From Isosphaera pallida ATCC 43644 (GTDB taxonomy: Bacteria > Planctomycetota > Planctomycetia > Isosphaerales > Isosphaeraceae): 64,000 nt of DNA. Positions 53,101 through 61,634 of this stretch are shown piece after piece (positions within the stretch are counted from its first letter, which is position 1; every line of letters begins with the position of its first letter). The position numbers and the translations under genes were made by a program. The notes beneath the pieces are model-generated. The model was not told the origin of the DNA. It saw only the letters and a list, made by a program, of their open reading frames with translations, and ran no database searches. The stretch spans positions 2,294,001-2,358,000 of the forward strand of contig NC_014962.1 of assembly GCF_000186345.1 (NCBI RefSeq). The letters run 5' to 3'.

Positions 53101-55242
53101 TTGACGGGTCACGCCTGGTCCAAAAACCAGGCGGCCCGAGACTGGCGTGAAGTCGAGGTTGGGGGTCGCGGTCACCCCCTGGGTGGCGAATGCGACTGAC
53201 ACTTCCAGGTCCGCGCCCTCGATCCGTTCGACCACCACGGCGATTCGCCCGGCCCCTTCGTCCACCAGTTGGGAGGATTGGGCGAATTGCAGCCGACCGA
53301 CCCGCGGCGCGGGGTCGTCGTCGATGATCGTCACCGAGGCCCGAGGCGTCGCGCCCAATCGCGCACCGCCACCGGGGTTGCTCAACACCACGTCGAAGGT
53401 TTCGTCTCCCTCAAAGACCGTGTCCTGACGGATCGGCACCCGGAAGGTCAAGCGGGTCACGAACTCGTTGAACACGAGGGTACCCGAAACCGGCTCGAAA
53501 TCCTGACCGGGGGTGGCAGTGACGCCAACGGTTTGGTAATCGACCGAGACCACGCCGTTGCCGCCGTCGCGGCGCTCGACCACGATGGTAACGAACCCGT
53601 CTCCTTCGTTGGCCGCGAATCGCTGAGCGGCGAATGAGAACCGACCCGGAGGCGGCGGCTCGTCCTCCACGATGGTCAGGGTCGCTCGGGTCAGTTCGCC
53701 CAGCACCGCGCCGCCCTGGGGTTCACTGATTGCCAGATTGAGCTGACGGTTGCCTTCGAAGCGATCGTTGTCCAACACGGGAATTGTCACCGTGGCCCTG
53801 GTCTGTCCCGGCGCGAAGGTCACCCGGGTCGAGGCGGACGCTTGGTAGTCCACGCCGTTGCGTGCGGTGCCGTCGGTGATGTTGAGCGTCACCGAGGCGG
53901 CCCCGGCTGCGCCGCGCACCCGGACCAGTTCGATCACCGCCCCGCTCCCGTTTTCGGCCACTTGGAAGGTGGTCGAACCAAATTGGATCGCGCCGCCGGG
54001 AGGCGGATCGTCGTCGCGGATCGTCACCGTGGCCCGAGGCGTGGCCAGCACCGCGCCGCCTTTGACGTTGAAGAACTCGACGAACAGGACTTCGTCCCCT
54101 TCGAAGAGGCTGTCCTGAAGGATTGGCACCACCAAGGTTTGCCGGGTGGTGCCGTCGGCGAAGCCCAAGACGCCCTCGACATGGCGGTAGTCGCGGGAAA
54201 ACTCGGCGGTCCCGGCGACGGTGCGGTAACCCACTGTGACGCTGCCCGCGGAGCCGCCCAGACGGTCCAGCGTGATCGTCACTCCACCGTCCCCCTCGCC
54301 GACGGTCAAATTGGTCGCGGCCAGGGTCAGCACACCCGCGGGTGGGGCTGGGTCGTTGTCCTGAATCACCAGGAAGCTGGTCGCGCGGATTGGGTTGATG
54401 GTCGCCCCGCCCTGGGGATTCTCTAAGGTCAAGGCGACGGTGCGGTTGGGTTCATGAAGGTCGTTGTCCCGAATTGGCACCGTCACGGTCCGTTCGGTCT
54501 GACCAGGGTTGAAGGTCAGGATCTGCGAGACCGGCTCGAAGTGGAACCCCGCCCGCGCGGTCCCCTCCGAAGCGCTGACCCGCACGCTCACCGTGCCATC
54601 GGCCCCCCCCGTGCGAACCACCCGCACCAGAGCCTGACCGGCTCCTTCCGAAACGATCTGCTCGGCCACGGTGAAGCCCAGCGCCCCGAATTGGGGAACC
54701 GGCTCGTCATCCAAGATGCTCAACGCGGCTTCGGCGAAGGGTCCTAAGGTCGCTCCCCCTTGAGGATTGCTCAGACGCAACCCTAACCACTCCGTCCCCT
54801 CGAAGACCGCATCCTGCAAAATCGGCAGATTGAAACTCTTGCGGGTTTCCCCCGGTCCAAAGGTCAGCGTGCCGCTGACCGCCTGGTAGTCCTGACCGGC
54901 GGTCGCCCGCCGCAAACTATTGCCCACCTCGGGCAGCGTGAAGGTCGCGTAGTTGACGCTCACCTCGCCCAACGACGAAAACAACCGCTCGACCGTCACC
55001 TCGAACACGCCAGCGTTTTCCGTGGTCGTCAGTTCCCGCGCGATGAAGTTCAATTCGCCCGCGAAGAAGTTCGCCGCCAGCAACCGCCGCTCCTCCAGCG
55101 TCTCCAGCTGACTCCAACGACGCATCGATCTCCTGCGCCGCTCGCTGATCCTTCGCTCCTGGGACACGGACTCCCCCGTGCGCGGCAGGTCCCACCCGTC
55201 CCGATCCTCCCCCCCTCGGGACCGCGTCGCTGGCTTGGTCAT
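50101..55242 (-). CDS. Giant Calx-beta repeat surface protein
   Basis: Protein of 1713 aa from ATG 55242 (MTKPATRSRGGEDRDG); the 16-codon extension is rejected. The N-terminus carries SQLETLEERRLLAANFF (about residues 45-60), a LEPR-XLL-type motif. Then come 11 Calx-beta repeats of about 105-115 residues, each with a pattern such as ENAG...VTVERL, VSVxY, a DD/DN calcium-type loop and EGxExFxxxLxxPxGGAxLG ending in DDDP or DND. They are followed by a Pro-rich linker with three copies of a 22-residue unit (PADLEPTPAPSPGHQPVVVV) and a C-terminal domain of about 260 residues with VRVEVRDGLGSVARASRLAL. Probably a calcium-binding adhesin-like or matrix protein at the surface. Confidence 0.9.
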   Translation of the reverse strand: MTKPATRSRGGEDRDGWDLPRTGESVSQERRISERRRRSMRRWSQLETLEERRLLAANFFAGELNFIARELTTTENAGVFEVTVERLFSSLGEVSVNYATFTLPEVGNSLRRATAGQDYQAVSGTLTFGPGETRKSFNLPILQDAVFEGTEWLGLRLSNPQGGATLGPFAEAALSILDDEPVPQFGALGFTVAEQIVSEGAGQALVRVVRTGGADGTVSVRVSASEGTARAGFHFEPVSQILTFNPGQTERTVTVPIRDNDLHEPNRTVALTLENPQGGATINPIRATSFLVIQDNDPAPPAGVLTLAATNLTVGEGDGGVTITLDRLGGSAGSVTVGYRTVAGTAEFSRDYRHVEGVLGFADGTTRQTLVVPILQDSLFEGDEVLFVEFFNVKGGAVLATPRATVTIRDDDPPPGGAIQFGSTTFQVAENGSGAVIELVRVRGAAGAASVTLNITDGTARNGVDYQASASTRVTFAPGQTRATVTIPVLDNDRFEGNRQLNLAISEPQGGAVLGELTRATLTIVEDEPPPPGRFSFAAQRFAANEGDGFVTIVVERRDGGNGVVSVDYQTVGVTATPGQDFEPVSGTLVFNEFVTRLTFRVPIRQDTVFEGDETFDVVLSNPGGGARLGATPRASVTIIDDDPAPRVGRLQFAQSSQLVDEGAGRIAVVVERIEGADLEVSVAFATQGVTATPNLDFTPVSGRLVFGPGVTRQTIEIPIIDDAIHEGTVPETFRVVLSDPRGGLDFPEIRPTLGGRSTTEVGILDNDPARRGQFVLANPVLEVNETAGFAEVVVERIDGADGPVSVVFATLDGTATAGLDYISVNEVLTFSDGVTRRTVRIPILDDAVFEGNETVAFALSSPTGGAILGNPSSGVLTILDDDPEPRPGSFAFAAATLRVNEDAGNVAITVNRLNGFDGVASVSYTVVAGTARPNDDFLFVGGSLTFAPGETSQTFLVAIIDDNLFEGDETFTLVLTSPTNGATLAEPSSLLVTIADNDPPPQRGAFRLTSAILSINEGAGPLLVTIERVGGTDGEATVQLLASSTSAATGSARPGEDYGPVPNNGLVLFPNGVDRQVVAIPIFDDSLIEGNETFTLTLVNPTGGATLSSPASAVVTIIDNDQPALRGQIQFASPLFRVSEGAGRAEVVLERIGGSAGEVAVSLQSRNGTALAGFDFVAVSQVVRFGDGVTRQVVPVTILNDNLVEGDETFELILSTPTGGATLGNQVVATVLIEDNDLPQRGAIQFTTDTVTVSEDAGVLVINLARVNGSDGAVSVRLRTVSGTAVEGEDFTAIDGVVTFAAGQTTQTVLLGIRPDLVVEPTETLQVILSNPTNGATLGEPSVLTVSILNVTPAFQGLNPPASSSNPPPADLDPTPAPSPGHQPVVVVPPPADLEPTPAPSPGHQPVVVVPPPADLEPTPAPSPGHQPVVVVPPPAVSEPAPMPEPVVVTPNPAPAPVPSVSPSPLRVSDIRVLGGRVGLTAFEVALVGPTAPTLAAHLNALTSVTTAGTDGRFGTPDDRIVPTRTEFDPAANTLRLVPFAPLPLNQFVRVEVRDGLGSVARASRLALGDRLTVQDRDGDRALVSLLNGGLFEVVSSDLDDPERLRIVNAPAGRRGVLVGSLRSAPGSDGRMVFGRMDGLGLVTHRLNLTTNSSSAGPVMSRPSNVNVHIKSAGTLAAARRRVPMATLATSRPLAIKPAPLRPAAIDALFDR
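50935..51138 (-). repeat. 66-bp tandem repeat within the Calx-beta gene
   Basis: Three head-to-tail 66-bp units (starting about 50935, 51001 and 51067) almost identical at the DNA level, differing at only one or two bases (for example GGCTCGAG versus GGGTCGAG). They encode 22-residue Pro-rich units. The near identity points to recent expansion or slippage; copy number probably varies between strains. Confidence 0.93.
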
Positions 55243-55614
55243 GGTCGGATTCCCCTCGTCGCTGTCAATCTCGCATGGTGCCGCCGTCAACCACGTCTTC
55301 CCCTCCTCTCATCCCCCCTCACGCCCGCAACCAGACGCCAACCAGGAAGTGGGCCGCCTTCAACATTCCGGGAATGGTGCCACGCCAAGGCGTTAGACTG
55401 GAAAGAATGGGAAAACGGGGAAGTTTGACAAATTGTGACGGATCGCATCGAGCCGCGTCAAGCGTCAAACATGGCGAGCTGCGCGCGAACCGCACTCTAG
55501 CTTAGGCCATGCTTGGCGATTTAGGTGAGATGGGAAATTTCGGGGAACTTTTTCGTGTAATTCGGGAAAATCATTTCGCTTTCTGAACCAAGTTGGCTTT
55601 GGCCGACATGAACT
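55243..55614. other. Intergenic region upstream of Calx-beta gene
   Basis: About 370 bases including the Calx-beta promoter region; AT-richer around 55520-55610. No gene or RNA recognised. Confidence 0.35.
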
Positions 55615-55651
55615 GATCGCCTCGGGGCCAACGGGTTGGTCCGAGGCGATC
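55615..55651 (-). terminator. Terminator-like hairpin after the epimerase gene
   Basis: GATCGCCTCGG (55615-55625) pairs perfectly with CCGAGGCGATC (55641-55651), 15-nt loop, 60 nt after the stop of the epimerase gene (minus strand). No T-run follows. Confidence 0.55.
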
Positions 55652-55711
55652 TCGTAAGACATTCAACAAATCTAAGGGGTTTGATTTAGTGGTGAGCGGG
55701 CGGTGGCGGGA

Positions 55712-56782
55712 TCACGAGGCCAGCGCCGGTTGGGGGTTGAGGGTCAAAAGGGTTCGCAATACGTCGTCCACGATGTCGTCGAGGTCGTGGTGAATCGACC
55801 ATTCGGGATAGTGCGACTTGAACTTAGCGAGGTTAGAGATATACACTTGATGATCGCCAACCCGGGGGGTTTCCACATAGTCGCGGGGAATGGGCCGACC
55901 GACGAGTTGTTCGAAGCGGTCGAGCAATTCCAGAAGGGAGGCGGCGTTGTCGCGTCCGCCCCCGAGGTTGTAGACCTCGCCAGGCCGGGGGTTGGCGGCG
56001 AAGCATTCGAAGGCGCGGATGACATCTTCGGAGTGGATCTGGTCGCGCACCTGCTTGCCTTTGTAGCCGATGATAGTGTAGGTATCCCCTTTGACGGCGA
56101 CCCGGGCCATGTAGTTGAGGAAGCCGTGGAGTTGGACGCCGGAGTGGTTGGGGCCAGTCAGGCAGCCGCCGCGGAAGATCCCGGTCTTGAGGCCAAAATA
56201 GCGACCGTATTCCTGGGCCATCACGTCGCCGGCCAGCTTAGAGACACCGAAAAGGCTATGGGTGTTTTGGTCGATGCGGCATGATTCGTCGATCCCTTGG
56301 AAGTCGGTGGGGTCGGCGTAGTCGTAGCGGGTCGCCAGCTCGACGAAGGGTTTTTCGTTGGGGGCGTCGCCGTAGACCTTGTTGGTGCTCATGAGGATGA
56401 ACACCGCCTCGGGGGCGTGCTTGCGGGTCGCTTCGAGCAGGTTGAGGGTACCGCCGGCGTTGACGTCGAAATCGTCGAAGGGCCGGAACTTGGCCAGGTC
56501 GTGGCTGGGTTGGGCGGCGCAGTGGATGATGAGGTCGGGTTGGATATCGGCCACCACTCGATCCATCGCCGCGCGGTCGCGGATGTCCAGGTGACGATGC
56601 TCGAACCGCCGACAGGTGGCCTGGAGCCGTCGCAGGGTCCAGGTGGTGTCGCCGTCACGTCCAAAGAAGTCGGCCCGCATATTGTTGTCGATGCCGTAGG
56701 TGCGGGCTCCTTTGCGGTCGAAGTAGGCCACCGCTTCCGAGCCGATCAGGCCACTGCTGCCGGTAATCAGGATGTTGCGCAT
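55712..56782 (-). CDS. CDP-paratose 2-epimerase-like NAD-dependent sugar epimerase
   Basis: Protein of 356 aa. I chose ATG 56782 ([18 protein letters not shown]) because GGGAGGG stands 8 nt upstream; ATG 56788 is only 2 nt from it. It is a short-chain dehydrogenase/reductase of the extended type: NAD-binding [13 protein letters not shown], then [19 protein letters not shown], a segment highly typical of CDP-paratose 2-epimerase (tyvelose epimerase), [26 protein letters not shown], and the YxxxK pair (here [11 protein letters not shown], with Phe where Tyr is usual). Also seen: [13 protein letters not shown] and [13 protein letters not shown]. The product would be a deoxyhexose or similar nucleotide sugar for surface glycan. 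Exact substrate is inferred. Confidence 0.85.
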   Translation of the reverse strand: MRNILITGSSGLIGSEAVAYFDRKGARTYGIDNNMRADFFGRDGDTTWTLRRLQATCRRFEHRHLDIRDRAAMDRVVADIQPDLIIHCAAQPSHDLAKFRPFDDFDVNAGGTLNLLEATRKHAPEAVFILMSTNKVYGDAPNEKPFVELATRYDYADPTDFQGIDESCRIDQNTHSLFGVSKLAGDVMAQEYGRYFGLKTGIFRGGCLTGPNHSGVQLHGFLNYMARVAVKGDTYTIIGYKGKQVRDQIHSEDVIRAFECFAANPRPGEVYNLGGGRDNAASLLELLDRFEQLVGRPIPRDYVETPRVGDHQVYISNLAKFKSHYPEWSIHHDLDDIVDDVLRTLLTLNPQPALAS

Positions 56783-56966
56783 CCGCATCGCCCTCCCTGG
56801 CGTCAAAGGTGTGGAGTCTGGTCGATCAGATCAGGTCGGATCGAATCGGATCCGATGGGATCCGTTTGGGAATCCGAGAATTCCCCCGTGGCGTCCGAGT
56901 CGCTGGGGTTCCCGGAGTCAACCTCGCCCGTCGAACCCTCCGCGCCGACGCTGGCGAGTCGCCTCG

Positions 56967-58271
56967 TCATACCGGATTGGGCGGCCGCCGGCAAGACGAG
57001 TTGGGCTCAGATGTGGCAGGATCGGGGTTGGGTCCGCGATCCTCGCGGTGGCGACGCCGCATCGCGCCCGGCGGCCAATCTGGTTCTTGAAACAACGCGA
57101 GCAACACGACGAGCATGACCAAGTCGATCACGGTCGGCACCCAAAAGATCATCCGCGCGCGTTCCCCCAGCAGATCAGCGGTCAAACCGGCCAAAAGACT
57201 GCCCCCAAGGGCTCCCAGACCCGAGGAGATCACCACGTTGAGCGCTTGGGCCGAAGCGCGGCGGGTTCCAGGCGCTTGATGATCCATATACATCTGCCCG
57301 ACGATCGAAAAATTGGCCACCGCCACGCCATGCAGCAGGTTGCCCACGATCGCCGCCCAAAGCGGCACTCCCAGGGCCAGGCTGCCGTAGCGTGCGATCC
57401 AGGCGAGGATTCCCAGCGCCATTGTTCCCCGGAAGCCGAATTGGGAGAGCAACCAGGGCGTCGCGGCCAGTGCGGCAATTTCAGGAAGTTGTCCCAGGGT
57501 CAACGCGGTGGGCACCCATTCCTGGGGAAGTCCGGCCTGTTCTAAGTAGGGCGGTACCGCTTGAAACATGAACGGCGTGGTCAGACTCACCCCGAACCCG
57601 CAAATCAGATAAACCAACGTGGAGCGATCGCGGATCAGGTCGAGGAAAACGCGGGCCTTTGGACCGTTGGACTCGGGACCCTCGGGGGTGGTCCGTGGGG
57701 TGAAGGGCGATCGGCGATCGAGCGGTGGCGTATGAGGCAAGGTCAGGCAAAACGCGGCCGTTCCCAACGCAATTAGCGCCGCCAGTCCGAAGGCGATTGA
57801 CACTCCCTCGCCGGTGCGGCTCATCAGAAGCGTCACCAACCAGCCTACCCCCATCCAGCCCACAGTGCCCCACAGCCTCACGTGACCAAAACGCTCCGTG
57901 GGCCGATCGAGGTTGCGCATCGCCATCGTGTTGGACAGGCCATAGAGCGGAGCCATAACCAACCAATAGGTCAACATCAACCCCAACCAGACCGGGAAGC
58001 CCGAACCCGCCTCGTCCGCCGCCGCCAACAAGATCAAAACGATCCCGCCCGTCAAACACCCCCCCGCCAAATAGCGCTGGATCGCGACGAAACGATCCAC
58101 GAGACGACCTACCCCCAACGAGGCGATCACCAGCGCAATGGGCAGACAGCCGTAAATCCATCCCCGCTCCCAGCCACTGAAGCCCCGCTCGCGGAGATGG
58201 ATCGCCAGCAGGGGCCACCACGCCCCTTGAATCGCATACAACAACGCCATCATCGCCGACAGCCGGATCAT
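56967..58271 (-). CDS. MFS transporter (nucleoside:H+ symporter / LacY-like type)
   Basis: Protein of 434 aa from ATG 58271 (MIRLSAMMALLYAIQGAWWP); a GTG two codons earlier is possible. About twelve transmembrane helices in two halves, with a hydrophilic loop near the middle (PLDRRSPFTPRTTPEGPESN). The first helix and LAIHLRERGFSGWERGWIYG fit the MFS subfamily of NupG/XapB nucleoside:H+ symporters and related planctomycete transporters, including NTMAMRNLDRPTERFGHVRLWGTVGWMG. It likely imports a small solute by proton symport. The peptidase-like gene lies 187 nt upstream on the same strand, so co-transcription is possible. Confidence 0.83.
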   Translation of the reverse strand: MIRLSAMMALLYAIQGAWWPLLAIHLRERGFSGWERGWIYGCLPIALVIASLGVGRLVDRFVAIQRYLAGGCLTGGIVLILLAAADEAGSGFPVWLGLMLTYWLVMAPLYGLSNTMAMRNLDRPTERFGHVRLWGTVGWMGVGWLVTLLMSRTGEGVSIAFGLAALIALGTAAFCLTLPHTPPLDRRSPFTPRTTPEGPESNGPKARVFLDLIRDRSTLVYLICGFGVSLTTPFMFQAVPPYLEQAGLPQEWVPTALTLGQLPEIAALAATPWLLSQFGFRGTMALGILAWIARYGSLALGVPLWAAIVGNLLHGVAVANFSIVGQMYMDHQAPGTRRASAQALNVVISSGLGALGGSLLAGLTADLLGERARMIFWVPTVIDLVMLVVLLALFQEPDWPPGAMRRRHREDRGPNPDPATSEPNSSCRRPPNPV

Positions 58272-58458
58272 AACCACGCGCCAAGAGAGGGGAGAAGGAA
58301 AGGATAAGCACGGAGGACACGACGCTGGGTTGCGTTCGGCGGGTGCAGCACCGTGGCGTCAAGCAGCTCGGCTCTTCACCGTGATCTTGCCACGATTGAT
58401 CGTTGCGTGAATCGAGGGGAATCCAACTGGATCGGATCGCAACCTCGTAGGAACGTGG

Positions 58459-59961
58459 TCAAGGACGATGGGATTCCAGCCGGCCGAGACGCTGTCGGGT
58501 CGCCTGGCGCCAACGGGTCTCGAAGTGCGGCAAGGTCTCGGCGTCGAACATGGTCCGCCATAGGTCGTAACGCTCGGTCTGGGACGCGGGACGTTGCGAC
58601 CGGGTTAGGTCGATGAAGTCGCGCAGGTCGGCGGGCCGTTCCAGCCAAAGATAGTCCACCAGCGACCAGGCTTGAGCGTAACGAATCAGCGCGTGGGCGT
58701 CGGACTTCTCGAAACCCTCGTCCCGCAACAGACCAGCGAAGGGGGCGATGTCGGCGGGCGAGGCGTCCCAAGCGCGCCAAATCGCGGCACGGGCGGCGGG
58801 AATCGCTCCCACGCCGCTCCAACGACCATCCTCCACCGTCTCGAACAGCATCGCCAAGCCTTCGTGGAACCACTGAGGAAACAAGCCCGGGCTCGGCTCG
58901 AAGCCCGTCAAGTCAACAAGTTGATGGATGGTTTCATGCGCTGCCGCCGAATCGACGACCCGACGACGCTCGATCTCGGCGAGCAGACGGCGCAGCCGGG
59001 TCGCGTCGTTCACCACGATGGAGTCGCCGCCGAATGTTTCGCTTCCATCCCGACGCCCCTCGGGGGTTTCCCCGACCTTCGCGCCCCCTGCGGCGTGGGT
59101 AAAGGCGACTCGCCGGCGGGGGTCGTAATACCCTTGAGAGCCGATGAAGCGGGACGCGCCAAGCGTCTCCAGGGCGCGACGGTAGGCCGCGGCGTCCGGC
59201 AGGATGAGATGGACCGCCTTGCGTGTGGGGATTGTCACTTTGAGGTCCCAACCGGCCCAGACGCCGAGAAAGGTGGCCCCCACCCGGTCCAGCAAATCCA
59301 GACGACGGCGCGCCTCGGCGTGCCAACCGGCGGGGTGCAACACCACGAACCGCTGTCCTTCGAGACGTTCCAATCGTTGCGAGCCGCTTGACAAGGGTCC
59401 CAAGACTGCGGCGAGCGTGTCCACGACGGTTTCGTCAGTAGGTTGGGACTCCTCCTGAAACCAGGTTTCGAGAGTTCGCGCGATGCGGACGGCTGGAGGG
59501 TGGTCGGGGTCGATCCGCAGGGTTTGGGTCAACCCTTCGCCCGCCCAATCAGGACGTCCGGCTGTCAACGACCGCCACGCCCACTCGTACCAAAGTCCGG
59601 CGTCAGACTCGTCCGCCCTGGGGCGGACCCGCTCCAGAAGCTGGTCCGGGGTGGCGACTTCACGGACCTCCGCGACCAAACGGCCCGACACCTTCGCTTC
59701 AATCGAACCTGGGGCACCCCGCGGTGGCCCCTGAAGCTCCAGCCAGCCGCGCTGGGGGTCCCGCCAACGCGCCTCGATCCGAAGACGCCCACCCTCCGTG
59801 AACACCACGTCCTCGGCGTGGGCGCGGCAGGCCGCAGTCAGCGTGGTCACGATCCCGCCAAGGAGGACTCCCATCCACGCGCGACCGATTTGACGCCCAC
59901 CTGCGATCCGTGACGGGCGGGCGCAGGTGAGGTTTGGCGTCCCCCTCACCATCCCGGTCAT
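58459..59961 (-). CDS. Exported HExxH peptidase-like protein (DUF1570 type)
   Basis: Protein of 500 aa. ATG 59961 overlaps the stop of the P450-like gene in an ATGA arrangement, which supports this start; an ATG three codons later is possible. A hydrophobic segment (about 30-50, MGVLLGGIVTTLTAACRAHA) suggests export. Residues about 200-330 form the DUF1570-like core (RFVVLHPAGWHAEARRRLDLLD). The zinc motif AAHETIHQLVDL at about 375-386 gives HExxH, followed by PQWFHEGLAMLFE about 22 residues on, where Glu would be the third zinc ligand of gluzincins. Probably a periplasmic zinc peptidase or a related non-catalytic protein. Coupled to the P450-like gene. Confidence 0.8.
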   Translation of the reverse strand: MTGMVRGTPNLTCARPSRIAGGRQIGRAWMGVLLGGIVTTLTAACRAHAEDVVFTEGGRLRIEARWRDPQRGWLELQGPPRGAPGSIEAKVSGRLVAEVREVATPDQLLERVRPRADESDAGLWYEWAWRSLTAGRPDWAGEGLTQTLRIDPDHPPAVRIARTLETWFQEESQPTDETVVDTLAAVLGPLSSGSQRLERLEGQRFVVLHPAGWHAEARRRLDLLDRVGATFLGVWAGWDLKVTIPTRKAVHLILPDAAAYRRALETLGASRFIGSQGYYDPRRRVAFTHAAGGAKVGETPEGRRDGSETFGGDSIVVNDATRLRRLLAEIERRRVVDSAAAHETIHQLVDLTGFEPSPGLFPQWFHEGLAMLFETVEDGRWSGVGAIPAARAAIWRAWDASPADIAPFAGLLRDEGFEKSDAHALIRYAQAWSLVDYLWLERPADLRDFIDLTRSQRPASQTERYDLWRTMFDAETLPHFETRWRQATRQRLGRLESHRP

Positions 59962-61634
59962 CCTCGGTCTTGCCTTCCCCACGGTTCATGCCTTTCAGCA
60001 CGCGGCTGGACGCGCCAGGGAGCATCTGGCTCCAGAGATTCGGGCGCGAGCCGGAAACGGGGCGCGAGGACCATCAGAACCAGACTCGCAACGTCGGCCA
60101 GAAACTCGTCACCCAGGGTCGGCTCGCCCAAAACCTCGGGAGTCAACACCGGCAGAGGATGAGTCGAAGAGGGTGGCGCTGAAGAGGGGGCTTGCTCCGG
60201 CGTCTCCAATCCAATCAACCACCGCTCGGGCACGAATCCTTCGGGATCCGCGAACCAACGGGGATCGCGGTGGGTGAGCCAAGGGCAGATGAGCACCGTC
60301 GCGCCGTCGGCCAACCCTGCGCCTTGAGCCTGGGGCAGGGGACCACCGATCACCCGACGCGCGACCAGAACCCGGGCGGGGTGGAGGCGTCGGGCTTCAT
60401 GGACAATCGCCGCGCTCCAGGGACCGCCGGGTTCGGGAAAGCCATCGGGCTGATCGGCGGAGGACTCCACCGCCTCTGCGATGAGGTGACTTTCCAGTTC
60501 TGGCGCGAACGCCAAATGCCCCCAGGCGGCCAGAGTCGCTCCCACGATTTGGCTGACCCCGTCCAGCAGAACCGCCAGGCAACGCTCGCGGGCCGCTTCG
60601 GGACCAAGCGGGTCTTTCCTCACTGATCCGTCCGGACGGGACCAAGGACAGGGACCCTCGAATCCAAAGAGGGATCCCATCTCGAACGTCCTGGTCTGGT
60701 GGGAATCCTGAAAAGCGCCGCGGCCAAAATCAAAGCCCCAACCCAGTAGGTGGGACAACAGATCGTCGCGCGGGGTTGAAGTCGCGCGGGACCGCCGATC
60801 GATCTCGCCATCGACCGCCGAACGCCATTCCTGAGCCGCCTTGCGAATCCTCCAAGCCCGAGGCAAGATCACTGACGCGGCCCCGGCGGGAAGCAACCGT
60901 CCCCAAGAGGATGGAGACCGTTCCGACCGCGTTGAGCGACCAACGACCGCTTGGGATCGTGCACCGGGGTTGATCGTGTCGAGTCGCACCGGCTCGGCGT
61001 CGAACCAAGCTCGAACCAAGGCGGCGGAGCGGGCAAACAGTTCGATTCCTTCCACGTCGGTTTCAACACTCGCGCCCAACACGATTCGGGCGACCAGTTC
61101 CAGAGCCAGGCGGATCAGGTCGTTGACGGGGTCGGCCCGTTCGGGTCGCTCATCCCAAACGACCAGAAGCCGCCGGGTCGCCTCAAAGGCGTCGATCAAG
61201 CCCTGAGCGTGTCTGGAGGGCGTGAGAAACTCCCGACAGCGTAAACTTGCCGCCCAACCCACTGGAATCGGATCGTCGTCGGCGATTGACGACCCTGCTC
61301 CGCCTCGCCAAGCCCGCTCGATTGGTGAGGCCGCCACCCAGTCGAAATGGTGGCGATCCCGTCCTAACACGCATTCCAACGCCTCCGGCGTCGCCGCCAT
61401 GACGCAGGAGGACCATCCCCATTTGACTGGAAGGAAATCTAACGCCCAAGTTCGCGACGCCGCGACGCTGGTCGCAGCGACGACCGGAAAGTGAGGTCCA
61501 GCGCCGGTACGACCGTGACCCTGGGAAACGGACGCCCCCTCGGGGAATCGGGCACGGTTGCTTGGTTCCGCGGCAACACGCGAGACCCCGGCCTGCGGCT
61601 GCGAATGATTTGGACTCGGACCCGCCGTGGTCAT
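59958..61634 (-). CDS. Cytochrome P450-like protein lacking the haem-cysteine motif
   Basis: Protein of 558 aa from ATG 61634 with GGGAG 8 nt upstream (longer frame to 61820 rejected). The P450 fold is indicated by the K-helix VHEARRLHPARVLVARRVI (ExxR), the PERF segment DPEGFVPERWL, ATVLICPWLTHRDPRWF before it, and the L-helix GDEFLADVASLVLMVLAPRFRL. The Cys-ligand loop FxxGxRxCxG expected between PERWL and the L-helix is absent: that stretch is ETPEQAPSSAPPSSTHPLPV then LTPEVLGEPT, with no Cys. The I-helix (LLDGVSQIVGATLAAWGHLA) also lacks the usual AGxxTT. So it is a degenerate P450 relative or a non-haem derivative. Translationally coupled to the peptidase-like gene. Confidence 0.82.
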   Translation of the reverse strand: MTTAGPSPNHSQPQAGVSRVAAEPSNRARFPEGASVSQGHGRTGAGPHFPVVAATSVAASRTWALDFLPVKWGWSSCVMAATPEALECVLGRDRHHFDWVAASPIERAWRGGAGSSIADDDPIPVGWAASLRCREFLTPSRHAQGLIDAFEATRRLLVVWDERPERADPVNDLIRLALELVARIVLGASVETDVEGIELFARSAALVRAWFDAEPVRLDTINPGARSQAVVGRSTRSERSPSSWGRLLPAGAASVILPRAWRIRKAAQEWRSAVDGEIDRRSRATSTPRDDLLSHLLGWGFDFGRGAFQDSHQTRTFEMGSLFGFEGPCPWSRPDGSVRKDPLGPEAARERCLAVLLDGVSQIVGATLAAWGHLAFAPELESHLIAEAVESSADQPDGFPEPGGPWSAAIVHEARRLHPARVLVARRVIGGPLPQAQGAGLADGATVLICPWLTHRDPRWFADPEGFVPERWLIGLETPEQAPSSAPPSSTHPLPVLTPEVLGEPTLGDEFLADVASLVLMVLAPRFRLAPESLEPDAPWRVQPRAERHEPWGRQDRG

